DNA of 64,000 nucleotides, taken from positions 4,858,376-4,922,375 of the forward strand of contig CAADRB010000004.1 in the NCBI GenBank assembly GCA_900708905.1. Reading direction: 5' to 3'. Every line of letters begins with the position of its first letter. The stretch's first letter is position 1. The translations under genes were made by a program, and so were the position numbers. The notes under the pieces were generated by a model. That model was not told the origin of the DNA and did not search any database. It saw only the letters and a list, made by a program, of their open reading frames with translations. Positions 13,901 to 26,018 of this stretch are shown here, piece by piece. This DNA comes from Hymenolepis diminuta. Lineage: Eukaryota > Platyhelminthes > Cestoda > Cyclophyllidea > Hymenolepididae.

Positions 13901-16900
13901 GCTTTTCATTAATTTCCTACAAATTCTGATACATCTTACATTCTTATTATTTTCTAATTCTAGAAAGTGAAGAGTTCGAAACAGAGAGTGATGATTCATA
14001 TGAGCGAATGCGTGCCGTCTCTGATCAGCTCGCTAACACGTGGTCGGAATCAACAGAGTGCAGCAAGTACGTTCATCTGATTCCCAACTATCCCAATAAT
14101 TTGATATTACTAGTAGGTAGACATATCGTTATTTTTTGTCGTTGGGATTTGAGTTTCCTATAACAGTTTCTGGCCCTGTACTATTCCAATTTATGTTAAT
14201 TTTTTTGTTTAAGTTGCCCTATACATAACCCGATATCGATAAAGCAGTGACGACTATGTTTCAGTGACCCATTCAGACCCAACTACATGCTTCACTTCTA
14301 ATGTGTTTGTCAGATTTAGTGCTAGCACTAATCCCGTCTTAGTTGTTATCAACGAAGTTTTGTGGTTGACGTAAATTACCTTAACTGTATTCATATGTAT
14401 TAACTGTAACGTATTGGGACCTATGTACAAAAGATCTAAAGAGAACACCTCCATTCTCGATCAAGTCATATTATATTGTGGCAATTACAACTGATTGGAT
14501 AGATAAACAAGGTGTACTTGGCGATAGGAAGAAGTCAAACATGTCTCAAAGTGAGTTTATCATGTGACCCCTTACTGATAGGCCTGATGCCATACTCAGT
14601 GTTTATGTGTTATTTCAAGTTCTAACCTCTATTCTATTGGAGAAATATCATATATAGCGCTTAAGCATATGCCTGATTATTCTTCAGCTACTACATAGAG
14701 TTGTTACAGTAATACTGAGTTGATGTCGTGCTTGTTTCTACATATTGAGGTTTATGAAGACGCGCAATCGATAGCACTGACAATAAGAAACTGTCCGATC
14801 TTGAAAATTACACTATTTAATCACCCATTCATACTTGATACTTTTGTGCTCACTACAAATGAGTGGCTTCCAACCCACCGCGTCGCTGAATTCACATACT
14901 TGATCACCAGTCACTCTTAATATAAAGCTTTGCTGTAACGGACTGATGGTCTAATGGGCATCTCTACCTGCAGCAGCCCACTTAAAATTCAGCAATGTTT
15001 GACTGTCCTTTGACAAATAATTTTGCAAATGTAGTTTCAATACTGGGTGAAGACACATTTTGACTCTTATCTCGAGACAAGAACAAATTGCAAATCGATT
15101 TGGATTTTACATCATAGTCGGTCTCTTGTATGACGCTATTAGCTGGAAATTTCGGAGAGTCTGATTAAGCCTACCGCCCTTCCAACCTTTTGCGACCTTT
15201 GCCATACCACAAGGGCACATGCAGATTTGTGACGAAAACAAGAGAAATGAAATGGAGGTAAATCAGTAATTGGTTGCTCGATAGACCGGTTATAGTCTAA
15301 GTGGAAGTAGTGGGCTATGTAGCTCTTGTTATAAAACTAACACTGAGATATGAAAGATCACCAGTCCTACGGGTTATAAAATGCATACATTTATGTATTC
15401 AAGGGTTAACAAAAATTACCATTTTCTCCTGTCGCTCCAAGTAGAAATTGGGGAGTTATATCGGATGAATGAACATTTGGAAGGGTTTAATGTATGCACA
15501 CTAGAGAGTTTCAGAGGTTACACAATATCATATTACGTCAAATGATTGAACACTCGATTCGGTCTAAAATTCCTGAACGGATAGTTAATTTTAAACCAAG
15601 CGACATATGAATCTCTTGATTTTTTAAATACTTTGCATTTTATTACAAAATGCACACGATTGAAGGACATATCTGGATGACTTGTAGAGTAGAACTGCAA
15701 AGTGTAGAGCACTGAACCATTCGTTCATTTTATCTCCATTTTCTGCTCTGGTCTTTAAAAGAGAAAATGGATTGTGTTTTGGGAAGTCATTTTTACCCAA
15801 GAATATTAACAGACAGCCGATCTAGATTGAGATTGGCCAATGAGTTCAGTTTAATTGGCAAGATAGCGCCACCACCAGTTTAACCCAAGATTTTTGAGCC
15901 GTTAATGTTTCATAATGCTGGATACTATTGTTTTATCAGATACTATTTTCTTTTCGAAATGTATTGTGTAGCAATTCCTCAGTAATAAAAATAGACAATT
16001 CATGGTTTTATCCGTTTCGAACATAAGTACGTTTAAAAAATATTGAAAACAAAGAATTATTTAAACATTCTACTAAGGTTTTTCAGTATGGTGCTTCACA
16101 TTCTGTGTGCTAAATCTATCACTTATTTTCTCCCACAGTATTCGAAATGAAGTACTTACCATCCGGAGTCGAATCACAAACACTGCAAGCTATGTGAAGC
16201 CTGAATCACTGAAGAACATCGGTTACGCAGCCTCCTTCCCACGGCAAATGCTTGTTGTCTGTTGGCGAACCACATTAAGTTTGATTCGTGATCCACAGGC
16301 TTCGATAGTTCAAACCCTTGTCTACCTCTTCTTCGCAATCGCAATGGGAGTTGTCTACTTCGGTCTGGATAATTCCCTAGAATCTGGCCTCCAAAATCGT
16401 TCCGGTCTCTTCTTTTTCTCAACCCTCCAAGTCGTCTTTGTGAACATTGGATCTATTGAATTATTCCTCAAAGAGCGGGCTATATTTGTGTAAGTGAATG
16501 ACTTCCTTATTTTCGCCAAAAAAAAAATATATATATATTTCTATCAACAGACATGAACATTCGAGTGGGTACTATCGAGTGTCGTCATACTTCCTGGCGA
16601 AGTTGATTTGTGATGTACTGCCAACGAAGGCTCTACCTGTGCTCTTTTTTATGCCCATTACCTACTGGATGGCAGGACTGAATCCTGACATTGGAAGGTT
16701 CCTTTTCTTCGAACTCATCCTGATTCTGGGTACCGTAGCAGCTGCTGCGTCAGCTATGGCTGTGTCAGCGAGCGTCACTCTCTTTTCAATTGCCAATGTC
16801 ATAATATCAATTCTCTTTGTGTTCATGATGGTATGTTCTGTGGTGTTCCACTTTTTTACTTACAAATCAATCACTTGCTGTTTAATATTGTTAAATTGTA

Positions 16901-18591
16901 TGTGAAGAGTGACTCGTTACATTTTTGGCGGTTTTTAAAATCGATAAGATTTTTGTATCCTGTCCTAGGTAATCCGTCTTTTCTAGCTGTCTGTAACAAT
17001 TGTGTGATAGAGAGATTCAAGACACAGTCCTTACTCACATAGACATGTTCACGTACTCTTCCACCATGAAGCTGGCAATTCAGTGACCTAATATGAAGGT
17101 CTTTGCCACCCTAGGGCTCACGGTTAGGAGCTTAATATTGAGGACCCCACATTTAGCAGCAGAAAACTCTAAGTGTGTGCCATGACACATGTGTCTCCAT
17201 TCCTTTTGATATAACTTGAAGTTGTGCAATCAATATGTTAAATTTGAACACAATTTCGAAATTACATCTATTAAATCTGATTGAGGATTATATATGTCCT
17301 TAATTTTATACTATTTATCAATGCGCAACTAATAACAACCCTTCTGCTGATGCTATGGTCTAGGTGCCTATAACGTTTTGGTAACTAATAGACCTGGGAG
17401 ACCTCAGAGAGAATACACCATGTCCAGACTACGTCGCATCATGTTGTCAGTTCCCATTGATTAGATAGACGTAATAAACAGTCTTGACGATATGGGAGAG
17501 TCAACCATACCTCAAATCAAGGTGTCTCAGAGAGAGTTTGTCATTTGGTCCTACACTGGGAGCCCGGATACAGCAATCCCCATTTGGTTATGACTTGACT
17601 GAATTTGACTCAGACCTAGACACAATTTTTTAACCTTTCAGAAGCCATTTAATGGGATAAAGGTCCCTCATTTACTTAACAACTGAAGGCTAATCGGTGT
17701 AAGTTTTGCGTCGATTAATTGTTAAGATGTCAGAAATAAATAAATAGTTAATCTTGAAACAAAATATGGACTCGACGACCAAGAGGTATGCTTTTGGTTA
17801 TCAAATAGTTCTTTCAGTTAACTATTTATTCAACTACACACAACTGACGTATAATGAAGGTAGTAAAGATTGGTAGAAACAAGACAGGTAATCTCAGCAT
17901 GACTAATTCAGAAGTCTTACCATTAAAACAGTACCTCAAGGGGAAAAAATCATGTTGAAGTTCAAGCTCAGATTTTGTATCTTCTTGCAGCACTTCTGAA
18001 GTGTTATAGTATAGAATAGAAATAAAGCCTTTTATATACCATGCTTAACAATGAAGATATATGGGTAAAACTGTGACCAGCTATATTAGTCTTAAGCAGT
18101 TAATTTTACAAAGCAGAAAGTTATTGTTCTTTTTCATCTTTTATTCGCCTAAGTATTTTTTATTGCTAATTTTTACCACTTAATATTTTAGGTATTCGGA
18201 GGCTTCTTAATCAATTTGGATACCATGGCTAGCTGGTTGAGTTGGCTTCGCTACTTTTCTATTTTTAATTACACATTCGGCGGCCTTCTTATCAACGAAA
18301 TGGCTGATTTAACCTTCTGTCCCGCCACAAACAGAACAACGTCGAATGCCATTGATACCCGGACCTGGTACGTATATATACACTCCCCTGTCTACTTAAC
18401 ATGACTTTAGTAGGTAAACATGTAAACTTTTATATTTTAGTGAACCAGGCCGTGTTTACTTGGACACTTTGGGGTATGCCAATTCGACTGCATGGGACCT
18501 ATGGTTAAATGTTCTTGGACTCTCCGTGATTATAATAGTCTGCTTCCTATTGTGTTATATTCTTCTGCGCCATATCAACACATACAAATAG
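1909..18591 (+). CDS. ABCG2: ABCG2-type ABC half-transporter (14 exons, 961 aa)
   Basis: This gene encodes a plasma-membrane ATP-driven exporter of the ABCG family, which works as a dimer of NBD-TMD halves. Exons: 1909-2091, 2161-2433, 2781-2988, 5408-5897, 8113-8227, 9455-9607, 9793-9950, 12377-12531, 12608-12697, 13964-14066, 16139-16489, 16551-16830, 18192-18367, 18441-18591; all junctions are GT-AG and all phases agree. Visible motifs are Walker [10 protein letters not shown] (377-385), Q-loop Q423, signature ISGGE (483-487), Walker B VLFLDE with catalytic E508, and H-loop SIHQP (about 538-542). The transmembrane half carries [10 protein letters not shown]769 matches human R482. The extracellular loop has C896, sequon N900-R-T and C912. 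Residues 1 to about 325 are an extension absent from the roughly 655-residue human protein, with an acidic run (100-113) and a glycine run (309-313). The start follows an in-frame stop at 1864; a further upstream exon is not excluded. Family assignment is secure; substrates are unknown. Confidence 0.93.
11445..11735 (+). repeat. Dispersed repeat family X, copy 1 (in intron 7)
   Basis: Blocks here recur in the same order and orientation at about 28268-28531. Shared blocks include TTTTGTCTCGG at the start, GACAGYTTGATAGTTATTTGG-like text in the middle, AAGACAACTTGTATT, and CTTGTCTGAGTCAAT-like text near the end. There is no coding capacity. It is probably a decayed interspersed element, class unknown. 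Confidence 0.55.
14490..14595 (+). repeat. Dispersed repeat family Y, copy 1 (intron 10)
   Basis: A diverged match to about 17457-17575: both contain a GATTRGATAGA-like start, a GTCAAxCAT block, a GTCTCAxAGxGAGTTT block, and GGCCTGATGCC or GAGCCCGGATAC at the end. Similarity was judged by eye and is moderate. Confidence 0.4.
17457..17575 (+). repeat. Dispersed repeat family Y, copy 2 (intron 12)
   Basis: Partner of the repeat at about 14490-14595, same orientation, also within an intron of the transporter gene. It could mark a local duplication or two insertions of one element. Confidence 0.4.
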
Positions 18592-18668
18592 GAGGATTTC
18601 TTTGGTAGCGAATGTTCTATGATGTTCCGTCTCATACCCACCCCACAAATACGCTCCTCCCCGCTTAC

Positions 18669-18674
18669 AATAAA
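18669..18674 (+). terminator. Polyadenylation signal of the ABCG2-like gene
   Basis: A canonical AATAAA lies 78 bases after the TAG stop at 18591, a normal distance for a short 3' UTR. It supports 18591 as the true gene end. Confidence 0.7.
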
Positions 18675-19625
18675 CTATTTTCTTATTTGTATCCCTGGTA
18701 TCGGTCCTGCAATCTCTTCCGATTCAAATCAATTTTTTTATGAGTCCATTCCACCTTGACCCCATTCTTTCTTACTTGACGATAAACTCTTAGCCTCTGG
18801 TGGTTTGATGAAGCATTTCCCCTGAAAAAAGTATGTTGGTGCATCGTGTAAAGAAATCTTGACTAAACACAGGAACAGTTTTATATACATTGCCAGGGAG
18901 TGACAGTAACCGAACAAAGGATCCTTAAATAAACGTCGTTATGCTCAGCCAAAGCTAAGAGCTTATGAAATGGCATGAAGAAGTGATCCACGATTCTAAA
19001 TCAAAGAACCAAAAAAAATAAGTAAATCCAACGACGATTAGTATTTCTTAAATAAAATCATACTCAGCCACTATGAACTTCTAACGCTGTAATCCGACAA
19101 CTTGGAGGCCGAGCGGTGGAAGTCACTGTCGTTGGGGTATAACAAGGGACGCACGATTGCTACAGTTATTCAGAGAAAGGCATGACCAAACGCTCAACTC
19201 TGAGCACATGGATATTCTTAAGCGCTTGGATGTTTTCCAATGATGAAAGGTCGCAAGACCCCTTTGTCCTGCCATAGAGAACAAATATCTGTAGAGGTCA
19301 ATATGCAAAGTAAGAAATCACGAGTTCGATACGCGTGCAGTGACGCGGACAGTCAAGCGCGCTAGTTAATTCTTGCAAACAGGAACTGCAGGAGGAGTGG
19401 CGGAATTCGCAGGATACTTCCTCTCTACCAAGTCAAGTATTTCAATACTTAAAATAAGAGAATTTGAAAATATTTTTAACAGATGCAAAAAAAAACTTCA
19501 GTAATTCTTACAGACCGATCGAAGGTGACAATTTATAGCGAAAGAACAAGGGTCTATGACTCATCGGTATCATCCACTTTCTAAAACATTGGTCAATAAG
19601 GTATCCTGGCCCCCCAATCAGAAGC
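18675..19625. other. Spacer between convergent ABCG2-like and TRMT112 genes
   Basis: This roughly 950-base spacer separates the 3' ends of two convergent genes. A more GC-rich patch at about 19300-19440 contains CACGAGTTCGATACGC, which resembles a Pol III box B and may be a SINE fragment. No exon was found. Confidence 0.5.
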
Positions 19626-19631
19626 TTTATT
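19626..19631 (-). terminator. Candidate polyadenylation signal of TRMT112
   Basis: AATAAA on the minus strand, about 175 bases after the TRMT112 stop. It is the nearest canonical signal seen downstream of that gene. Confidence 0.45.
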
Positions 19632-19805
19632 ATCTTTTTTCCGAAAATGATTGCTGAAAATTACCTTTATAATGATCGTAAAAACCACATACTGTATAAA
19701 GAACTTAGAGGAAAACAAACATAAAACAAGGTCAGAATTAACAGGCAAAAGTAGGAATATAAGTTTAATTTTTTCTTTATACAAACCAACAACGCTTGCT
19801 GTAAG

Positions 19806-20291
19806 TTATTCGCCTTCATTAACAAGCATATTTGGTATTCCATTATGAATAGGAAATTCACGACCAGTTTCTGGGCAAACAAGAGAGCCTTCAACCACAT
19901 CAACCTCCATTAGAGCTTTATGAGCCAACTTTAGAAATTCCTCATTGTTTTCATAGCCATCGGGGACACTGTCTGGAAGCTGCCCAACGTGATCTGATCC
20001 AATCTAAAACGAAATTAAAACGTAATTAAATTGAAAGAAAATCATGAGGACATTCAAACATGACATTAAAGACTTTTACCTGTTCTAGTGCAGATTTAAG
20101 CACTCCCCATTCAACTTTGGGGATAAAGCGTGCAGTCTGAGATGAGTCAAAATCCATAGGTGTAACTTCCACTTTTGATGCCTATACAGAATCGTATCAC
20201 CAAAATGACTTACCTTAATAGCAAGCGGGTATCCAACCTTGACAACTTTTAGCACGCGTGAAGTGAGAATATTGTGTGTAAAGAGACGCAT
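19806..20291 (-). CDS. TRMT112: TRMT112, methyltransferase activator subunit (3 exons, 125 aa)
   Basis: TRMT112 is a small obligate partner that stabilises several SAM-dependent methyltransferases acting on tRNA, 18S rRNA and release factor eRF1 (known for the family). Exons on the minus strand are 20291-20214, 20181-20080 and 20003-19806, all phase 0. The protein starts MRLFTHNILTSRV, carries IPKVEW in the middle and ends with EGSLVCPETGREFPI and NGIPNMLVNEGE. These match the human protein along its whole length, and both are 125 residues. The first intron is only 32 bases (20213-20182). Only the C-terminal cysteine of the fungal zinc site is visible, as in animals. The gene lies 6.9 kb downstream of the tensin gene on the same strand and convergent with the ABCG2-like gene. 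Confidence 0.95.
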
Positions 20292-21664
20292 TGTTCTGGA
20301 AGTGACTTAAGAGTTACAAGTACAATATTCGCGATAAATTGGTCAGCAAATACTCCAATGAAGGAAAGTAATCGGACAAATATTTAATACAGTGATTAAG
20401 TGATAAAACGACGATTTGTTTGGTCCTTACAAACCTTACTACAACGTGCACCGACTTCCAGAAATACCGAATCAGGCGCTTTTATTTAGATTAATGAAAA
20501 CTAAAATCTTCGATATTCAAGATCTTTTGTAAAACATATAAATTCGTCGTAAAATACGACTAGTAAATCAAGCTTTAAATTTCATTATTAATTTCGGCCA
20601 TTATTAATATACTATGGCTCAATAATACAATAGTTCAAAAATTTGTAAGATGATTTTATTTTACTCTGACTACTTTTAAATGTCAACGGTGTATTTTGAT
20701 CGAGCTTGTTACTTAATCAAAAATAACTTGAAAAATTAAAAGTTGTTTGAAAAACTAATTCGAAACACTATACTAATTATAATTCAATGATCATATTTGT
20801 ATTCTGAGTAGTGGTAGTGCAATTAGTATGAAGCGGGCATAAATATAATTTTTAAAATATATATATTGGAAATTAATAATATCAAGGTTCTGTATTACGA
20901 ATTTTTCTTGTACGGGGGACGTGGAAACTTTATATTAGGGTATAAGGTGCTCTATCATCATCTGAAAAATTATCCTTTCCGAAATTAGCTCCTTTATTCC
21001 TGCCCTATTTACCCTAGATATACTATTTCTTTCATGAATTATTGAGCCACTTTATCTCACCGGCAAAGTCACTCAACGAACCAGATACCTGATTCAGATA
21101 TTCCAATTTATTAATTTAAATATAGAAGCATTTTTTCTCGTGTTCGTTTCAACTAAAATAATTTTAATAACTTTATCCACCTGCTCCTCTTTCTGATACT
21201 TTTCCGTTATTTTTCTACGGTTATTTGATTTGATTTAAACTAGTTTCTGCTTGCCAAAATGTTGGAGTATTGTGATGAAGGTTAATTAAATAGTTACAGT
21301 TGCCATTACTTAATATTTAAAATAGGTTATAAAAACATCAGAGATTATATCGATAGGGTTAATTAGGCATTTTATTGAGCTTTCTCACATGCGCATGAAT
21401 GCCATTTGTGTCGTTTGGCTATGTCAGTAACTTTTGCTATGTAAATAAGATTTCATATCATTATCGTCCGAATTTCAAAATATCGTAATGATATGCTCTT
21501 AATTCAGAAACAATTTAAAGGATAAAATATACAGGCGGATATTTATATCAACATCATTTGATAAAAACTGTTGGACAAATTTTCGACACAGAAAATATTT
21601 AATTTAACTGTCATTTTTGTAGACTTACTTTGCATCTGTCTATGTAAGGATTGTGCATTATTAT
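20292..21664. other. AT-rich intergenic DNA
   Basis: This region should contain the TRMT112 promoter next to 20291. It is otherwise AT-rich with many stops on both strands; nothing else could be supported. Confidence 0.5.
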
Positions 21665-21754
21665 TGTTGTCAGGCTGTATTTATAACTAGTGCAATGTCT
21701 TGAGAATGTAAGAGTCGGTTCCGTTATCCCGCAGAGAAGAGCAGATTATAACAG
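21665..21754 (+). repeat. Left terminal direct repeat of retroelement copy A
   Basis: A 90-base repeat starting TGTTGTCAGG and ending TATAACAG, matching 23804-23894 at most positions. The TG...CA-like ends fit an LTR. Confidence 0.65.
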
Positions 21755-23803
21755 TTTAGCGACGCAGCTATCGAATTAAGCGAATATGGTAGTCCAAATC
21801 TCTTCAATCCTGAAAAATACCATCATCCAGATGAACTTCTCAACGTGAATTTATCAGAAGCGACCACGATCTATGTTTGTCCCACCTTCAACCAATGGAT
21901 CCTGCCGACCTAATTTATGAAAAAATGATTAGTAAATTAGGTTCTGTCGTTGGGGAAAACAGTTCTCTCTTCAGCTTGACCATAGGTGAAGATGAAAATT
22001 TTCACCATTATGTAAGTATCATTAACTGACTTTGCTTTAGTTTCTCATTTGGTTCTCTCGAAGAATGTCAATTCAGATGTCTCCTTGGTCTCTAATTCCC
22101 TTGATATGCTGAGATTCTACCCAGAATTCTATCCCTTTTGGATAGAAAACCCGATGTCAAGAAGTCTCATTGCGGACTCGAATCCGTTGCGGGACCATTA
22201 ACTGAGAGTGCTCAACCTGAAAGAACCCAAAAATTCCGATCAATTGCCTTCCGAAGGGACGTACTCCTCAATACGAAACGATCCGACATGTCAAAGCAGT
22301 CACTCAAGATGCCGGTTTTGTGGAGAACGTCGTTATCATCTAGATTGCCCTATCGAATACGTTGCTGTCAGAACTGCAACGATAATGACTACAATGAAGG
22401 CTTCTAACGGGAGTCTTCTACGAACAGTTCAACGAGGCTGAACCCGAACACCAAGAGAACACTAATTCAGACGAGGCAGAGCTGTAGCATGTTAATGCAA
22501 GTAAGTGTTAAATCTAGAAAATACATTAACCTAAGTGTTAATTATAGACCATCTCAGCTCCAGATCGACACTGGCTATGATATCTAACGCTGTGCAACTC
22601 TACGTATCGATGCGATACGAAGCTACATTCCCGTGGAAGACGATCTTCAAGGAGTGCTGTGTTACAGATCGAAATATTAACCCCGTGGGCCTATGAGCCC
22701 AACCTTATCCATTTCCCAGACGAAAACGAAACCTGCCTGACATCTATTCTCGAACCTACGAATGCGGAACATCTCGTGGGAGGATACCGAAATGTTGCCG
22801 AAATCCTTCATTCTTCCATTCATATTCAATCACCGAAACCAGGTTCTCCCAGAACTCGGCTCTAATTTACCACTCTAGATCCACCAAAGGTGCGATATAC
22901 ACTATAGTGATAAATTCATATTTGAAAGTGTCCGATGTTATTATACTCTCGTTGACAGCCAGCAGATCAGCTATCTCTATCCTCATTGAACTCGTGGTGT
23001 ACCGGAAGCGCTCGTCACAGACCCAAGTGCACAATTTGATTCAACGTTTTACCAAATTTTGCTCCGATCGATCATTTAGCTAAGGAGATCTCTCGCCATG
23101 TTAGGACAATCCATCCCGGCAGCGGAATTTAGAAGTTAAGATTTGAGTACAGCGTGTGAAGAGATTTTCCTATCAAAATAATTTTCTGACCCGATGCACG
23201 TATATAGTGTGGGCGATCTTATGCATGGCCTCAGTCACCAATGGACAGCTGACAATCACCAGGTCGCATGGTGGCGATATCTGTGACGTGGAGACTGGAA
23301 AGGACACCTGATCTCGTAATCACAAATAACTCAGACCAGAAGGGTTTGATTTGTCGAATTGTGAAAGACATCATTCTTTAAATAGTCTTGATGCTATTAG
23401 TTTTTTGTGTTCTATATCTTACAGCTCTCTAACTCCCGAACGGTTCGTGATTTCCGATGTAGTGCAACTACGTGAAAGAAACTATCAAGATATTACCTAA
23501 CATTTACCACCAGGACTCGATGGCATTTCTCTCGTCTCCTGGTCGATCTCGAGACAAGGACGGACGGGTGCTCTAATTTATAAAAGAGCTTGTCACATAT
23601 AAGAAAATAATATTTTCCCCAATATAATTCATATATGTAAGATTTTTTTCCCACCTTTTAATTCCTGCCTCTTTTAATTCCGTTTTATTGGAACGAATTT
23701 ATTTACATTGTGGTTGTAAATGGCGCGTGATGTAAATCGAACTATCGAAACGAAAATGTGCGTCTCATTTCGATATAGTAGTTTGAGTCATTTCGTATTG
23801 TGG

Positions 23804-23894
23804 TGTTGTCAGGTCGTGTTTGTAACTAGTGCAATGTCTTAGGGTATCTAAGACCCGGCTACGGTATCCTCTAGAGAAGAGCATATAATAACAG
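23804..23894 (+). repeat. Right terminal direct repeat of retroelement copy A
   Basis: A 91-base match to 21665-21754 in the same orientation, 2.05 kb downstream. The divergence between the pair suggests an old insertion. Confidence 0.65.
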
Positions 23895-24105
23895 TTATTC
23901 CCTTAATAATAATATGGTAACTGATATAGTCTGTTTTTTCAAATACACCAAATAAAAATAACTCACCAGCGCCAATCTACTAATTTTCTAAATAGGTATG
24001 ATAAGATGAGGACCGAGGCCACATTAAAGTCATTCATAATACCATAAAAGTTGTGAAATAGTTGGAAAAGACACCTCAATTAGCTGATGAACGTACTGAT
24101 ATTAC

Positions 24106-24305
24106 TGTAGTGGATGCTACACCAATAAGCCTTTTGCTATATCTAGATAATCCTCCTAAGCAGTCCTGATAGCGTCTAGCAGAGTCCTCTATTATAGTTT
24201 TGCTCCCGAAATTACCTAAGCTGCTCCCAAAGTAACGGGAACGAGAAAGATGTTGAGTAGAGAGGATTTATTGATCCATCCGATAAGATAGCAAGGATTC
24301 TATTT
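24106..24305 (+). repeat. 197-base inverted repeat, left arm
   Basis: This segment recurs almost unchanged in reverse orientation at 26440-26636. Shared text includes TCCTCCTAAGCAGTCCTGAT, ACCTAAGCTGCTCCCAAAG and TTATTGATCCATCCGATAAG. There is no coding capacity. It may be the TIR or LTR of an element whose copies inserted head to head. Confidence 0.75.
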
Positions 24306-25819
24306 TATATATTATGAAGAATAATAAGGGAAACAGGTAGATCAAAAACAAGAGAGAGTACTGGTCTTTTTGGTATTAAACATCCATGGCAATGTAAAAA
24401 CACTATAACAAGTTTAAAATATGGGATAGTGCCTGAACAACGGAAATGGAAAAACATCCTAGTCTTTGAAGAGAAATCTGGATTCTCCTCTCGACATCAA
24501 CTTTATTTCTTCACTCTCTTACTACTTTAGGTACTACTTATGTTGCTGAGTTTGAATCTCACCTTAATGTCTTTCATTGGACGTTGCAGCCAATGGAAAG
24601 GTAAAAACAGCAAGGAAAATATTGCATGGCGGCGCTACCACACAGGTTTACATTGGCCAGTTAGAATGACTAGCGCAATTTTTTGAATTTGCGTTTCCCT
24701 AAAATAAGGTTGGGTGGTGTACTGTGGTGTACCATCTAGTGCGTGTATAGAAAAAATTTTTCTTCACCATGGTCTTGTTAGATTTATAGAAATTGTCTAC
24801 TGCAATTTCTTATATTCCATGGTTGCTTTAGTGTGCATCCCTTGATGGAATTTTTCAAAGACTTTTCCTAATTCAGCAAAGTTAAAGTGCTTGTTCTTAC
24901 ATATGCACAAGAAATCTATGTAGTGCGTGTTTGATAAGCGTAAACTTATTTGGGACTCTAATCTTTCACAGACCTTTGATGCAAAAACTGTCCCTATCGT
25001 TTTAAGAAGGAATAATTATTGACAAGACAGGCATTTAGCATGTTGAACTAGAGTGGATGCTGAAATAGAAATTTTCTATGAAAGTCGGCATAAATGGCAT
25101 TTTCACTCTACTACGTTTCAATCAAACAGAGTTCACTTTAAATTAGTGACCTTAAATAAGGTACAGTATTATAACCCAAAGTTGTAACAACTACATAATC
25201 TTGAAAGATAATTAATTATATATCTTCCAAATGACTACAGTAGAAGCTTTATACAACTCTTCATCCAACTCGTATTTGTAGTGCTGAATTTAACTGATAA
25301 TATGTATATCCGAAAAAACAGGCATAAAAATACAAGTATTACCCGTAGCATTGATTTTAGTCAACTTGTCGAAGAATTTTCGACTCTTTCTTATGGTAAA
25401 TTTCTGGTAAACTCTGAACGTCTTCCTTCAGGAAACATGATTTCAACTACCAAAACTTAACCTTAAGATCATAATATTATAAAGCAGTGAATAATATGAG
25501 TTAAATGAGGTTGATGAACATTTGAAATAAATTCGACTCATTAAATACTCTGGCATGGCCTTCAATTCCCGATATTTATAATTGCAAGTCAATCACTGGT
25601 ATGAAGTTTCATCATTTTTATTCATAATGTTTAAGATTGTAAACAGTAAAATATTACTAAACATTACAATTACTACAAAAGTAGTTCGATTAAGTTCATT
25701 AATCGTTAAACAACCACCTTTGGAATACCTCCAACAAAGAAATGGAGATACTAATAATGATGAATGAAAAAGCATCTTCCCCAAAGGGACAGTTCAATCC
25801 ATTTAAAATGTAAAAGCAG

Positions 25820-25906
25820 TATTTCTTTCGATAACTCGGATGCTGAGATACCTCCTCAGTTCCTCAAATCCATATGCGAAGGAGCAAATGTCACCGCGAA
25901 AACGCA
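25820..25906 (+). other. Exon-like segment, plus strand, unassigned
   Basis: An 87-base open stretch follows an AG at 25818-25819 and ends at a strong donor GTAAGTCAC (25907). It translates to protein-like text containing DNSDAEIPPQFLKSICEG. It lies between the inverted repeat arms. No partner exon was found, so it may be part of an unrecognised gene or a captured fragment. Confidence 0.25.
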
Positions 25907-26018
25907 GTAAGTCACTCATGAAACGCGTACATAACTTGGTCTTAAATAAAATTGATTTTGCTTTATCAGCCACTCTAGGAAATTATGTCGCATTAAACAA
26001 AAAGCTTACCTTACTTAC

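Larger units (their letters stand above)
2092..18440 (+). other. Introns of the ABCG2-like gene
   Basis: The 13 introns range from 61 bases (16490-16550) to more than 2 kb (2989-5407, 5898-8112, 9951-12376, 14067-16138). Intron 7 holds a GA-rich microsatellite (about 10315-10332) and a dispersed repeat at about 11445-11735. Introns 10 and 12 each hold a copy of another repeat (about 14490-14595 and 17457-17575). Apart from these, no coding content was seen in the long introns. Confidence 0.7.
21665..23894 (+). mobile_element. Degenerate LTR-type retroelement, copy A (gag and protease remnants)
   Basis: Two near-matching 90-91 base direct repeats, 21665-21754 and 23804-23894, bound this 2.2-kb unit. 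Both begin TGTTGTCAGG, share ACTAGTGCAATGTCTT and end ATAACAG. Inside, reading + strand, are a gag-like segment (about 21757-21912), a CCHC-like zinc-knuckle segment CRFCGERRYHLDC (about 22312-22350) and an aspartic-protease-like LQIDTGYDI (about 22560-22586). Stops and frameshifts break all of them, and no reverse transcriptase or integrase was recognised, so it is a dead or non-autonomous remnant. The part 22140-23570 has a second copy at 52960-54700 on the other strand. Gag plus DTG protease suggests an LTR (gypsy-like) element; the short terminal repeats are unusual, and their identity as true LTRs is inferred. Confidence 0.65.

Noticed and set aside
19310..19420. Possible fourth SINE or tRNA fragment (CACGAGTTCGATACGC)
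   Set aside because: Only a box B-like string is present; the rest could not be aligned with the other copies.
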